DNA of 47,112 bases from Cytophagales bacterium (lineage in GTDB: Bacteria; Bacteroidota; Bacteroidia; Cytophagales; Cytophagaceae), in contig JAAFID010000006.1 of assembly GCA_013297765.1 (NCBI GenBank), positions 1 to 47,112 of the forward strand, given 5' to 3'. Within the stretch, counting starts at the first letter, position 1, and each line of letters starts with the position of its first letter. The notes below the pieces were generated by a model. The model was not told the origin of the DNA and did no database searches. It was given only the letters and a program-made list of their open reading frames with translations. Below, one piece after another: positions 1 through 10,500 of this stretch. A program made the translations under genes and the position numbers.

Positions 1-42
1 GGCATTGACCGTAATACGAACAGTGGTGCACATAAAAACTAA
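1..42 (+). CDS. C-terminal end of a gene truncated by the window edge (..GIDRNTNSGAHKN*)
   Basis: Frame 1 is open from base 1 to TAA at 40-42 and is followed at once by a strong hairpin (43-77). The peptide is too short to identify. Confidence 0.3.
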   Translation, partial: GIDRNTNSGAHKN

Positions 43-380
43 GTCTTCGTTCGGCATGCAATGCCAAGAATGAAGACGGTGTTGAACATTTCAAAAACAA
101 GAGTTTTTGAGAAAGATAGTGCGGCAGATTGGTAGCGGGGCTCGATGGAAGTGCATTTATTTCTGGATCAAAAAAGAAAGATAGGTTTGGTCAAAAGAAT
201 TAAGAAACAAATCGATAAATTTGGACTCACTAATGAAGATATAGGATTTTCAACATCTTGATTAATAATAAAAATTTACGTTAGTCAGAATGGCAAGAAA
301 AAGGTAAAAAAATAATTTGAGTATGGCAATCAAATTTCAAGCTTACTTCTTAAAAAGCTATAAATCGAAAAAGTGGTATT

Positions 381-442
381 AACCAATTTGATTAGCATAA
401 AAAAACACTTTGGGTGGTTTTTTTATGCTAATCAAATTGGTT
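381..442 (-). terminator. Long perfect inverted repeat or terminator directly downstream of the 446-1108 gene
   Basis: 26-nt perfect arms (381-406 / 417-442, AACCAATTTGATTAGCATAAAAAAAC) with a 10-nt loop. The minus-strand core AAAAAAACCACCCAAAGTGTTTTTTT looks like an intrinsic terminator. Confidence 0.75.
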
Positions 443-445
443 TCA

Positions 446-1108
446 TTAAAAATAAGTACCTATTCTAAAACCTATTTTTGGAGCAATACCTGTTTGGAAC
501 AATTGATTGTATCTCATATATGCTGAAAAGTTTTCAGTTCCAGCAGTAGGATAATTTTTCTGGGTGTATTTCATTCCTCCCCCAGCATATAAATCTAACA
601 CAAACACATCAGCAATGATTAATTGATATCCAAAAACAAGCCCACCATTGTAATATGTACTATAAGCCTCATCCATAGTTACTTTTACAGGATTGATATA
701 CATTCCAGTATTAGGATCATATACATTACTGTAGTAGTTATTATTAATTTTATTTACGTCTAAATTTTTAAATCTTAGGTCTTCATATTTAAAAAAAGGT
801 GCAACAAAAAAACCATTTAGATTTTTTGAGGGTTTTAAATAATACCTTACTTGCACTTCTCCAGAATAGCCTTTTATCTCTTCATAGTAACCATTTTTTG
901 GTTGATTAAGGGTAAAACTACCAAAAACTTGAATACTAGCTTTGTTTGTTATAGCTCTTTCGTAACCCAATAGAATGGTATTTGCAAAAAGATTTGTAGG
1001 TCCAAATTTAAAGGTATTGCTTTTGACGGGATTTGTAGTTTGGGCATTGGCCATGCTCAAAGTCAATAGGCATGCACTAGCAAGCATAGAAAGAGATTGT
1101 AATTTCAT
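446..1108 (-). CDS. Outer membrane beta-barrel-like protein with signal peptide
   Basis: N-terminal signal MKLQSLSMLASACLLTLSMANAQ; alternating aromatic beta-strand pattern; ends in F. Confidence 0.6.
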   Translation of the reverse strand: MKLQSLSMLASACLLTLSMANAQTTNPVKSNTFKFGPTNLFANTILLGYERAITNKASIQVFGSFTLNQPKNGYYEEIKGYSGEVQVRYYLKPSKNLNGFFVAPFFKYEDLRFKNLDVNKINNNYYSNVYDPNTGMYINPVKVTMDEAYSTYYNGGLVFGYQLIIADVFVLDLYAGGGMKYTQKNYPTAGTENFSAYMRYNQLFQTGIAPKIGFRIGTYF

Positions 1109-1210
1109 ATAGTTATAGTGTTAATTAAGATAAAGATATAAATTTTATACCACCAACAAAAATATTATAGCAAGTAGGGCAAAGTATTTACTTTGCCCTA
1201 TAGAAAAAAA

Positions 1211-1630
1211 TTAAAATTGCTCAGTTTTAGAAAAAAAGAAATTAGATTCTATTTCTGCATTTTCGTCTGAATCTGAACCATGAACAGCATTAGCCTCTAG
1301 CGATTTTGCGTATTTTTTTCTAATTGTTCCTTCTTCTGCATTGGCAGGATTGGTGGCACCTATCAATTTTCTAAAGTCTGCTACTGCATTTTCTTTTTCC
1401 AAAATCATAGCCACCACTGCCCCCGAAGACATATAGGCTTTCAGGTCTCCATAAAACCCACGCTCTTTGTGCACTTCATAAAATTGGCCTGCACGCTCTT
1501 CGCTCAGTTTTGTTAATTTTGCAGCCACCACTCTGAAACCTGCTGCCTCAATCATTTGTGTTATTCCGCCTATGTGCCTGTCTGCTACTGCATCTGGCTT
1601 TACCATAGTAAATGTTCTGTTACCTGACAT
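1211..1630 (-). CDS. ndk: Nucleoside diphosphate kinase
   Basis: [23 protein letters not shown]...[18 protein letters not shown]...NAVHGSDS is the NDK signature. Start reassigned to the ATG at 1628-1630; the ORF track extends to 1678. Confidence 0.95.
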   Translation of the reverse strand: MSGNRTFTMVKPDAVADRHIGGITQMIEAAGFRVVAAKLTKLSEERAGQFYEVHKERGFYGDLKAYMSSGAVVAMILEKENAVADFRKLIGATNPANAEEGTIRKKYAKSLEANAVHGSDSDENAEIESNFFFSKTEQF

Positions 1631-1890
1631 ATTAAATTTAAAATTGGTTAGTGCCACAAAGGTAGCTAGATTTAGCATGATTGAAAATTTTATCCTTCAA
1701 CAAATAAATATTTCTTGGTCTAATGTTAGTAGTTCATGCTTTTTCTTAGCTATTATTTTGTTTTTAATTTCAAATTGAGCCAACTTTACAAATTATAATC
1801 AATAGCAAGTATCTATTGCACTAATTTTATATTTTACAGATGAGTCTGAATTTTACTTTTTCAAAATTACCTTTTCACATATAGTATGTT

Positions 1891-2931
1891 ATGATGGAAA
1901 AATTTGAAGCATTAAAACTGCTTCTAGAAGCCCCTAAAAAAATCATCATCACCACACATCACAAGCCCGATGCCGATGCACTTGGTTCTTCACTCGCATG
2001 GTGTAGATTTTTAAATAAAAAAGGACATCAAGCAAAAGTAATTGCCCCTAGCGATTATCCACGATTTTTGAACTGGATGACAGGCAATAGCGATGTATTG
2101 GTATTTAACGATACTACTAAACAGCAAGCAACCGACCTTACCAATGCTGCCGACCTTATATTCTGCTTGGATTTTAATTCTCTATCAAGAATCAACGATT
2201 ATGGAGAAATAGTAAAAAATGCCCGAGGAATAAAAATAATGATTGACCATCATTTACAGCCCGATGATTTTGCAGATTTTCAAATATGGGACACAGCCGC
2301 CGCCGCTACAGCTATTCTTATTTTTAAATTGATAAAAGCACTGCAATCGCAGCAATTGATAGATGTATGTATTGCAGAATGTCTTTATGCTGGTATTATG
2401 ACTGATACTGGTTCGTTCAAGCACCCAAATACCAATCAAGAAGTACACGAAATAGTTGCCCAATTGATGCAAATTGGTATCAATACAAGCCGTATTCATA
2501 AACAAATATTTGACAATAATTCTGAAGAAAAATTAAAATTTTTAGGCTTTGCCCTATCAGAAAAATTAGTTGTTTTAAAACAATATCATACTGCCTACTT
2601 TGTGATTAATCATAAAGAATTAGAGCGATACAACTCTCAAACAGGCGATACAGAAGGCCTAGTGAATTACGCACTTTCTCTTGAAGGAATCGTAATGGCT
2701 TGTCTTATCATAGAACGATCAGATGCTGTAAAACTATCATTTCGTTCTAAAGAAAATTTTTCGGTCAATCAGTTTGCTAGAGATAATTTTGAAGGGGGTG
2801 GTCACCGCAACGCCGCCGGAGGCAAATCAGACCTAAACTTAAAAGATACCGAAACCAAATTTTTGGAAGCTTTGCCACATTATGAAAATGAATTATTAAT
2901 CAATTATAAAATAGAACAAACAACATGTTAA
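1891..2931 (+). CDS. DHH-family phosphoesterase (NrnA/RecJ-like oligoribonuclease)
   Basis: HHKPDADALGSS, DFNS, DHH and GGGHRNAAGG motifs. Confidence 0.9.
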   Translation: MMEKFEALKLLLEAPKKIIITTHHKPDADALGSSLAWCRFLNKKGHQAKVIAPSDYPRFLNWMTGNSDVLVFNDTTKQQATDLTNAADLIFCLDFNSLSRINDYGEIVKNARGIKIMIDHHLQPDDFADFQIWDTAAAATAILIFKLIKALQSQQLIDVCIAECLYAGIMTDTGSFKHPNTNQEVHEIVAQLMQIGINTSRIHKQIFDNNSEEKLKFLGFALSEKLVVLKQYHTAYFVINHKELERYNSQTGDTEGLVNYALSLEGIVMACLIIERSDAVKLSFRSKENFSVNQFARDNFEGGGHRNAAGGKSDLNLKDTETKFLEALPHYENELLINYKIEQTTC

Positions 2932-3782
2932 AAAATGTATTTACTATCGCCGCTATGGCTGGTGTAGTGCTTCTTTCTTCTTGCAAAGAATATAAAACAA
3001 ACGAAAATGGATTAAGATATAAAATTCTAGCCGACTCTACTGGTCCAGTAGGCGAGGAAGGCGGTGAGGCTTTGATTCATTTCCAAATTACTAACCATCA
3101 AGATTCGTTACTGGAATCGACCTTCAAACGCAACAGCCCAATGCCTATTCAGATAAAAAGTGGAGAATTTAAAGGCGGCTTGGTCGAAGGCTTGATGCTA
3201 CTTTCAAAAGGCGATAGTGCTGTATTTTTAATCAGTGCCGATTCGATTTTCAAAAAACAACCCACTTTGCCACCAGGTGTATTCAAAGGTAAAGATTTGA
3301 AATTTACAGTAAAAGTAGTCAGTCTTTTAGGTAAAGCAGAAATTGCAAAAGAACGTTCCAAAATGGAAAAAGAGTTTGAAACAAGAAAGCAGGAAATGGA
3401 AGGTCAATTGGGCAAAGACACCCTAGTGATTATTGACCATTTGAAAACCAAAAAAATCAAGTATAAAAAAAATCAAGGTGGCGTTTACTATAGCATTACC
3501 AAAGCAGGTAACGGCAAAAAGTTAGCTATGAACGATAGTATCAAAGTAAATTATGTAGGTAAATTTTTGGATGGAAAAGAATTTGATTCTGGAAAAGATT
3601 TCCCAATCGTATTGGGCGTAAGCCAAGTGATATATGGTTGGCATATGGGTTTGAGCGAGCTATCTCGTGGCGATAAAGCTACCCTATACATTCCTTCGCC
3701 ATTAGGCTACGGTGCTCAAGGTGCGGGCACAATTCCACCCAATACCATTTTAGTTTTTGATATAGAGATACCAGAAAAATAA
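2925..3782 (+). CDS. Lipoprotein with two FKBP-type PPIase-like domains
   Basis: Lipobox LLSSCKEY; C-terminal FKBP (NYVGKFLDGKEFDSGKDFPIVLGVSQVIYGWHMGLSELSRGDKATLYIPSPLGYG) and a degenerate N-terminal FKBP-like half. Overlaps the DHH gene by 7 nt. Confidence 0.85.
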   Translation: MLKNVFTIAAMAGVVLLSSCKEYKTNENGLRYKILADSTGPVGEEGGEALIHFQITNHQDSLLESTFKRNSPMPIQIKSGEFKGGLVEGLMLLSKGDSAVFLISADSIFKKQPTLPPGVFKGKDLKFTVKVVSLLGKAEIAKERSKMEKEFETRKQEMEGQLGKDTLVIIDHLKTKKIKYKKNQGGVYYSITKAGNGKKLAMNDSIKVNYVGKFLDGKEFDSGKDFPIVLGVSQVIYGWHMGLSELSRGDKATLYIPSPLGYGAQGAGTIPPNTILVFDIEIPEK

Positions 3783-3806
3783 TATTTTCAAAAATTAAAT
3801 ATTTAC

Positions 3807-3838
3807 ATGAGCCATTTTCTTTGGGGGAAATGGCTCAT
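3807..3838. terminator. 11-bp perfect stem between the FKBP gene and guaA
   Basis: ATGAGCCATTT (3807-3817) / AAATGGCTCAT (3828-3838). Confidence 0.6.
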
Positions 3839-3865
3839 CATTATTATTAAACGATTGTAATTTAT

Positions 3866-5395
3866 ATGTCTGAAAAAATTTTAATACTCGACTTTGGTTC
3901 TCAATACACACAGTTGATAGCACGTAGGGTACGTGAACTAAATGTGTACTGCGAAATACACCCATACAACAAACTACCTAAGATTGATGAAAGTATAAAA
4001 GGAATCATTTTATCGGGTAGTCCATGTTCCGTAAGAGAGATAGATGCACCAGAAGTAAACTATCAACAATGGATGGGGAAATTACCTATTCTAGGCGTAT
4101 GCTACGGTGCACAACTGATGGCACAAAAATCGGGTGGCTTGGTGTCGCCATCCAATGTGCGTGAGTACGGGCGTGCCAAGCTGACCCATGTAAACACCGA
4201 TAATAAATTGATGAAGGAATTGACAGCAAATTCTCAAGTATGGATGTCGCATGGAGATACCATAACATCCATTCCAGCCAATTTTGAAATTATTGCCAGT
4301 ACCGATACCGTGCAAGTAGCTGCTTTCAAGGTTACAGGGCAAGATACCTACGGAATACAATTTCATCCAGAAGTTACTCATTCTCTAGAAGGTAAAATAT
4401 TGCTAAGAAATTTTGTAGTACATATTTGCAATTGCAGCCAAGACTGGACCCCCGATGCATTTGTAGATAGTACCATTGCAGCACTGAAAGCCACTTTACA
4501 AAACGACAAGGTAGTACTGGGTTTATCTGGTGGGGTAGATTCATCTGTTGCAGCGATTTTGATTTCCAAAGCAATAGGCAACAACCTGACCTGTATATTT
4601 GTGGATAATGGCTTGTTGCGCAAAAATGAATTTGAAGAAGTATTATCATCATACAAGCACATGGGCTTGAATGTAATAGGTGTAAATGCAAAAGAACAAT
4701 TTTATGCTTCCCTAGCTGGCCTTAGCGAGCCAGAAGCAAAACGAAAAGCCATTGGCAAAACTTTTATTGAAGTATTTGACCAAGAAGCACACAAAATTCA
4801 AGACGTTAAATGGTTGGCTCAAGGCACCATATATCCCGATATCATAGAGTCTGTCTCTGTAAAAGGCCCTTCCGCAACCATCAAATCGCATCATAATGTA
4901 GGCGGCCTACCCGACTATATGAAATTAAAAATTGTGGAGCCTCTTAAAACATTGTTCAAAGACGAGGTTAGGTTGGTAGGCACCACCCTAGGTATAGACC
5001 CTCATTTAATTGGCCGTCACCCATTTCCTGGACCAGGCTTGGCCATTAGAATTTTGGGCGACATCACTCCCGAAAAAGTGGAAATACTTCAAAATGTGGA
5101 TTCCATATTTATTGGTGGTTTGAGGAAAGCGGGATTGTATGATAAAGTATGGCAGGCAGGAAGTATGCTGCTACCCATTCAATCGGTAGGTGTCATGGGC
5201 GACGAGCGTACTTATGAACGTGTGATTGCATTGCGTGCAGTAACCAGTACAGATGGGATGACCGCCGACTGGGCTCATTTGCCTTATGATTTTTTGGCCG
5301 ATATAAGCAACGAGATAATAAACAAAGTAAAAGGTGTAAATCGTGTGGTGTACGACATTAGTTCTAAACCACCTGCTACTATTGAGTGGGAATAG
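3866..5395 (+). CDS. guaA: GMP synthase (glutamine-hydrolysing)
   Basis: [53 protein letters not shown], and C-terminal KPPATIEWE. Confidence 0.98.
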   Translation: MSEKILILDFGSQYTQLIARRVRELNVYCEIHPYNKLPKIDESIKGIILSGSPCSVREIDAPEVNYQQWMGKLPILGVCYGAQLMAQKSGGLVSPSNVREYGRAKLTHVNTDNKLMKELTANSQVWMSHGDTITSIPANFEIIASTDTVQVAAFKVTGQDTYGIQFHPEVTHSLEGKILLRNFVVHICNCSQDWTPDAFVDSTIAALKATLQNDKVVLGLSGGVDSSVAAILISKAIGNNLTCIFVDNGLLRKNEFEEVLSSYKHMGLNVIGVNAKEQFYASLAGLSEPEAKRKAIGKTFIEVFDQEAHKIQDVKWLAQGTIYPDIIESVSVKGPSATIKSHHNVGGLPDYMKLKIVEPLKTLFKDEVRLVGTTLGIDPHLIGRHPFPGPGLAIRILGDITPEKVEILQNVDSIFIGGLRKAGLYDKVWQAGSMLLPIQSVGVMGDERTYERVIALRAVTSTDGMTADWAHLPYDFLADISNEIINKVKGVNRVVYDISSKPPATIEWE

Positions 5396-5499
5396 CCCTT
5401 TAATTTTTACTACTGCTTTTTTGGGGATAGCATGTTTCTTATTTACTTTGACAGAAGCAATATATGTAACTTTATAGGAGTGTAAATAAATAAAAGTCA

Positions 5500-5847
5500 A
5501 TGAATACAACTTTAAAAAAAAAGATTTTTAAAATAATTGCCCTGTTGGCAGTTTGTTTTTCATGTCAAAATAACAACGTTCCTGATGGTGTTATTGCCAA
5601 AGATAAAATGACTAAAATATTGATAGAGATCCATAATTTAGAAGCTAAAATAGCTGTACAAAATATGCCTGCTGATTCCTCTAAAATGTATTACTACAAA
5701 CTACAGGGTGAAATATTCAAATCTTACCAAACCGATTCGTCACAGTTTAATAAAAGTTTTAAGTATTATTTGGGTCAAGGAACGGCATTCGACAATATTT
5801 ATGCAGCCGTGGTAGATAGCTTGAGTTTGCAGGAAGCAAAAAAATGA
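5500..5847 (+). CDS. Small DUF4296-like protein
   Basis: Signal/lipoprotein-like N-terminus (VCFSCQNN) followed by 'IAKDKMTKILIEIHNLEAKI', resembling the Bacteroidetes DUF4296 pattern. Confidence 0.6.
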   Translation: MNTTLKKKIFKIIALLAVCFSCQNNNVPDGVIAKDKMTKILIEIHNLEAKIAVQNMPADSSKMYYYKLQGEIFKSYQTDSSQFNKSFKYYLGQGTAFDNIYAAVVDSLSLQEAKK

Positions 5848-5937
5848 CTTAAAATAAGGGATTAAAAACAATAAATATATGACAAGTATTTTTAATGGTA
5901 TTTTTATATTTTTAAGCCTAAAATAAACGAGGTAGCT

Positions 5938-5968
5938 ATTGCGTATAAACTAATTTACATTAAATTTG
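5938..5968 (+). promoter_or_regulatory. Candidate Bacteroidetes-type promoter (ATTG-N19-TAAATTTG)
   Basis: ATTG at 5938-5941, 19-nt spacer, TAAATTTG at 5961-5968, matching the TTTG-N19-TANNTTTG consensus. Confidence 0.5.
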
Positions 5969-5972
5969 TATC

Positions 5973-6035
5973 ATAGCTGGTTGAAAGATCTTGGAGCATA
6001 TATAGGACGCCCGTCCTTTGCTCCAAGTTTTTTTT
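5973..6035 (+). ncRNA. Candidate short intergenic sRNA of about 60 nt
   Basis: Lies between the candidate promoter (5938-5968) and a terminator hairpin CTTGGAGCA...TGCTCCAAG + T8. No long ORF; flanked by convergent genes. Confidence 0.4.
5990..6035 (+). terminator. Rho-independent terminator
   Basis: CTTGGAGCA (5990-5998) / TGCTCCAAG (6019-6027), inner AGGAC/GTCCT stem, then TTTTTTTT. Confidence 0.85.
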
Positions 6036-6084
6036 GTGCTTAATTTAAAATTCGCTGGCTTGATAAAAAGATAAAAAATAATAC

Positions 6085-6846
6085 CTATAAACTTAACTTT
6101 AATCCGTCGTAAGCGATTTTTACATTTTGAGGTAGTTCTGCTTGTACTTGAGTGTGCAAGCCCATGGTATGACTCAGGTGTGTAAGATATGCCATTTCTG
6201 GCTGAATGGTTTCTATAATGTCCAATGCCTCGGCAAGTGTAAAATGCGAGATATGTGGTGTTTTTTGTAGAGCATTTAAAACCAAAATTTTGCTACCTTT
6301 TATTTTCTCTATTTCTATTTCCGAAATACGGTTGGCATCGGTGATGTAGGTAAAATCTTTAAAACGATAGCCAAAAACAGGAAGTAAATGATGATAAACT
6401 TCTATTGGTATTACTTCTACACCTTCTATTTGAAATTTTGTATTTTCTATAATGTTCAAATCAATGAGCGGTACACCTGGGTATTTGATGTCGGCAAAGG
6501 CGTACTCAAATTCTTTTTTTATTTGGTTTAATACATTATTTGTTGCGTAAATAGGAAGATTCTTTTTTTGCAAATAATTAAAACCTCTTACATCGTCTAG
6601 GCCTGCAGTGTGGTCTTTGTGCGCATGGGTGAATAGCAAAGCGTCTAACTGTAGAATATGTTCTCGTAATACTTGCTGTCGAAAATCGGGGCCACAGTCT
6701 ATGATAAAACTTTTTGAATCTATTTCTACATGTATTGAGGCTCGCAGCCTCTTATCTCTAAAATCTAATGATGTGCATACAGCACAACGACAACCTATGA
6801 TAGGAATACCTTGCGAAGTGCCCGTACCTAAAAATGTAATTTTCAA
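6085..6846 (-). CDS. MBL-fold metallohydrolase, PhnP-like
   Basis: LKITFLGTGTSQGIPIIGCRCAVC, THAHKDHTAGLDD. Probable TTG start at 6844-6846; the track ORF extends to 6948 over the upstream gene. Confidence 0.85.
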   Translation of the reverse strand: MKITFLGTGTSQGIPIIGCRCAVCTSLDFRDKRLRASIHVEIDSKSFIIDCGPDFRQQVLREHILQLDALLFTHAHKDHTAGLDDVRGFNYLQKKNLPIYATNNVLNQIKKEFEYAFADIKYPGVPLIDLNIIENTKFQIEGVEVIPIEVYHHLLPVFGYRFKDFTYITDANRISEIEIEKIKGSKILVLNALQKTPHISHFTLAEALDIIETIQPEMAYLTHLSHTMGLHTQVQAELPQNVKIAYDGLKLSL

Positions 6847-7118
6847 ATGGGAAGTTCGGTTTGTGTAATTTCCAAATACAATATTCTGTTTTTTTCTGTA
6901 AGCCTTGATACATCTGGCTCTATGGCTCGAAGTATTTCTATGAGACAATTGATTTTACCTTCTAGGGGAAAGTATTTATTCACAATGGCTATTTTAGTGT
7001 CTTTGAGTAGGCAAAATCCAGAATGGAAATTGCCTTTTTCATACCGCAGCATATAGTCAGATTCGCTGAAAATATCCTCTAGTTTGCTTAAAAAATGAGT
7101 AGTGTATTTGATGTTCAT
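6843..7118 (-). CDS. Hypothetical protein, 91 aa
   Basis: Complete ORF; its stop overlaps the probable TTG start of the PhnP-like gene, suggesting translational coupling. Confidence 0.65.
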   Translation of the reverse strand: MNIKYTTHFLSKLEDIFSESDYMLRYEKGNFHSGFCLLKDTKIAIVNKYFPLEGKINCLIEILRAIEPDVSRLTEKNRILYLEITQTELPI

Positions 7119-7151
7119 TTACCCTAATGGCTAGATTGCTATACTTGGATT

Positions 7152-7529
7152 TTATTTAGCAGTCCATCTTTTTACGCTGTCCACCAACTTGTCAAAATCT
7201 AGTGGTTTGGGAATGTATTCATTAATGCCTACATTTTTAAAATCAATATCGGTATAGTTTTTGGCATTGCCAGTAATTGCTATAATAGGAATTTGAGACT
7301 TGGTGCTATCGCTTAGTGCTCTAATGGCTTTGGCACATTCCATTCCATCCATTTGGGGCATATTGATGTCAAGCAAAATGACATCGAAAGTGGCATTTTC
7401 CAATGCCTTCAACACATCTTTTCCATTTTTTACGGTGCTAATTTCGAAATTTTGAAATTGCAATATTTTTTTTGTAAGATTCTGTATTACAGAACTATCT
7501 TCGGCTATTAATACTTTTTTGGCTGACAT
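7152..7529 (-). CDS. Single-domain response regulator
   Basis: VLIAEDSSVIQ...DVILLDINMPQMDGMECAKAIR...IAITGN...YIPKPLDFDKL. Confidence 0.93.
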   Translation of the reverse strand: MSAKKVLIAEDSSVIQNLTKKILQFQNFEISTVKNGKDVLKALENATFDVILLDINMPQMDGMECAKAIRALSDSTKSQIPIIAITGNAKNYTDIDFKNVGINEYIPKPLDFDKLVDSVKRWTAK

Positions 7530-7549
7530 ATTTTTATCATTAATTGATG

Positions 7550-10500
7550 TTACGAATTCAATAAAGTTGGATAATGTTGTTTAAAATAATAAAAAGCTTT
7601 GAAAAGTTCTTCGAAGTCTGCAACTAAATTTTCTTGATTACCTTGTTTCAAATTATTTTCAATGTATTGGGAAAGTCTTTCTAGCTCAATAATACCTAGG
7701 GTTCCAGAGGTACCTTTCAAAGTATGCAAAATACTCAAAAGATTTTTAATATCATTGTTTTGTATGGCTGTTTTACATTCTATAATCTGTTCTTCGGTTT
7801 CTTCTGCAAATTCTAAATAAATAGCTTGCAACATTTCATCATTGGCAAAAGATTTTAGTTTATTTACTACTTGACTATCTAAGCAGGTTATTACATCGGT
7901 ATATTTTTTTTGAACAATTTCATCTGCAATTAAAGACGAGGCCTTGTCGGTCACACTTATTTCTTCAATTTTTAAATTTTGTAACCATTTTTGTACTTTT
8001 CCTATCAATGCTTCAGAGGTGATGGGTTTAGAAATATAATCATCCATACCATTGTTCAAAAACTTTTCTTTATCGTCTTGCATTGAATAAGCAGTCATGG
8101 CAATGATTGGAGGCAAAGTAACAAGATTCAATTTTCTAATTTCAGCAGTAGCTGTAACGCCATCCATTTTGGGCATTTGAATGTCCATAAAAACAATGTT
8201 GTAAAAATTTTCTTTTACTTTGTCTATGGCCTCTATCCCGTTGCTAGCAAGGTGTACTATACAACCTGATTTTTTCAAAATTTCAGATGCCACCAATCTG
8301 TTGATTTGGTTGTCATCTACCAATAAAATTCTAGGAGAATAGCCTACAAATTTTTTAGAGGTTACTGTTTCTTCTTTTGCCGATGCTTTATCGGCTCCAC
8401 GCATGCTTTCTCTAGCTTCAAAGGTAAACCAAAAAGTGCTTCCAATACCTACTTCCGAACTGACACCTACCTGCCCATTCATCATTTTACAAAGTTCTTT
8501 GGATATAGCTAGCCCTAGGCCTGTGCCTGAATACGACTTTGAAGAAGAATTGTCCACTTGACTAAAGGATTCAAAAAGTTTTTTCAAATCATCTGGCGAT
8601 ATTCCAATTCCTGTATCGCTTACCGCTACTTTAATTCGATAAGTATCTTCGTGTTTTTGCTCTAAAAAGACATTGATGGCTACGCCGCCAGTTTCGGTAA
8701 ACTTGATTGCATTTGAAGTAAGGTTGGATATAATTTGTAGTAGCCTTATTTCGTCGGCTAGTATAAACCTAGGCACATCGGCAGCTAGGTGATAGGTAAG
8801 GCTTATATTTTTACCTATTGCTTGCTGATAAAATAGAGCATATAATTTGTCTATTGTTTGTTCAAAATTGATAGATGTCAATTTCAATTGCATCTTGCCA
8901 GCCTCTATTTTCGATAGGTCTAGGATGTCGTTGAGTATGCTGAGCAATGTTTCAGAAGATACTTTGATGGTTTGCACATAACTGCGTTGCTCTATATCCA
9001 GTGGCGTTTCGTTCAGCAAATCTATCATTCCTATGATGCCATTCATGGGCGTGCGTATTTCGTGGCTCATGTTCGCCAAAAAACTTTCTTTTATTTTTAG
9101 CGAGCGTTCGGCAAATTCTTTTGCCTTTAGCGTTTCTTGCTGTGCTTGCTGCAAGTAGGTAATGTCTCTGGCTACACCCTCTACAGCTATTGGTTTTCCT
9201 TCTTTATTTAATATCAACCGAATGTTTGAGATGGTTTGAATAATCTCACCATTTTGCAATTGCAAATTATTTTCAAAATTTCTTACGGAGCCTGTTTTCA
9301 AGAGTTCTCGAATAAGCATGGCTTGTTTTTTTTGATTTACATAAAATTGGGTAATGTGCTTTCCTATAATAGCATCTTCTGAATAGCCGCTCAAAATGCA
9401 GCCAGAAGGGCTAATCATGGTAATTTTTCCAAACACATCAGTACGGTAATAGATGTCTTGAAAAGATTCAAAAATACTTCTGAATTTTTCTTCGCTTTCT
9501 TGCATGGCAAGTTCCGAATTTTTCTTTTCGGTAATGTCGTGCGATATACCCGATACCTCTTCTATTACACCATTGGGCAGAAATATAGGATTGAGGTAGG
9601 TTTCTCTCCATATCCGGTGACCATCTTGATTGATGGTGCTGGTTTCAAAATGTTGTGGCTTGCCTTCAAATGCTGCTTGATAACTTTCATTTACAAAATT
9701 GTGGTACTCTGGGGCAGCCAGCATCATGCTTTCTTGAGTCTCTGCAAGTGGGTCTATTTCGGGTAGTTTGCCAAATTTTCGTAAAATAGCATTGGCATAG
9801 TTTTGATTAAAATTGGTCAATCTTAGTTTTCGATTTACCGACCATATAAGGTGTGAACTGCTTTGAAATATTGATTCTAAGCGTGCTGTTTGTTCTATTA
9901 TTTTTTCTTCATTTCTTTTTCTTTCTATCGCAATGGCGATTTGCCCAGAAATAAAATCTAATAATTCGAGGTGTCTTTTTTTATACTTGTTTCTATCGCT
10001 ATGGCTCTTTACTGCTATTACCCCAATGGTTCTATTCTCTAATCTTAGTGGTACACCCAGCCATATTTTGGGTACTGGTCCTAGCAACTCAAGTGTGTGT
10101 TCATTGGCTAGTTTAATGATGTCTTCTTCGTATAGAAAAGTGGGCTTGTCGTTGAAAAGTGAATATTCAGTAAGCCCCTTCCCTATCTTACGTTTGTTGG
10201 TGGTAATCACATGGGGAATTGTTTCATCGACATAGTAGGGAAAGTCTAGCGAATCGTGTTCTTTGTCGTACAATGCTACGTGAAAGTTATTGACGGCTAT
10301 CATTGATTTTAGCTCTTGGTGAATATTGTGCAAGAGTGTTTCTAAATTGTTGCTATTAATGGTAAGGGTGGCAATTTTGTAATATAAATTTTGTGCTTTT
10401 TCGGCACGAATTCGTTCTGTTGCATTGTGAAAAATGCCTCTGAAGGCCACAGCATTGTTATTTTCGTAGCGAATGTTAATACTGCCAATTAAGTATATAC

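Noticed and set aside
4374-4691. Antisense ORFs within guaA
   Set aside because: Opposite a strongly conserved gene, Cys/His/Leu-rich, no start signals.
5976-5989. 14-nt GCTGGTTGAAAGAT shared with 32167-32180
   Set aside because: A few 14-nt matches are expected by chance in a 47 kb window; flanks do not match.
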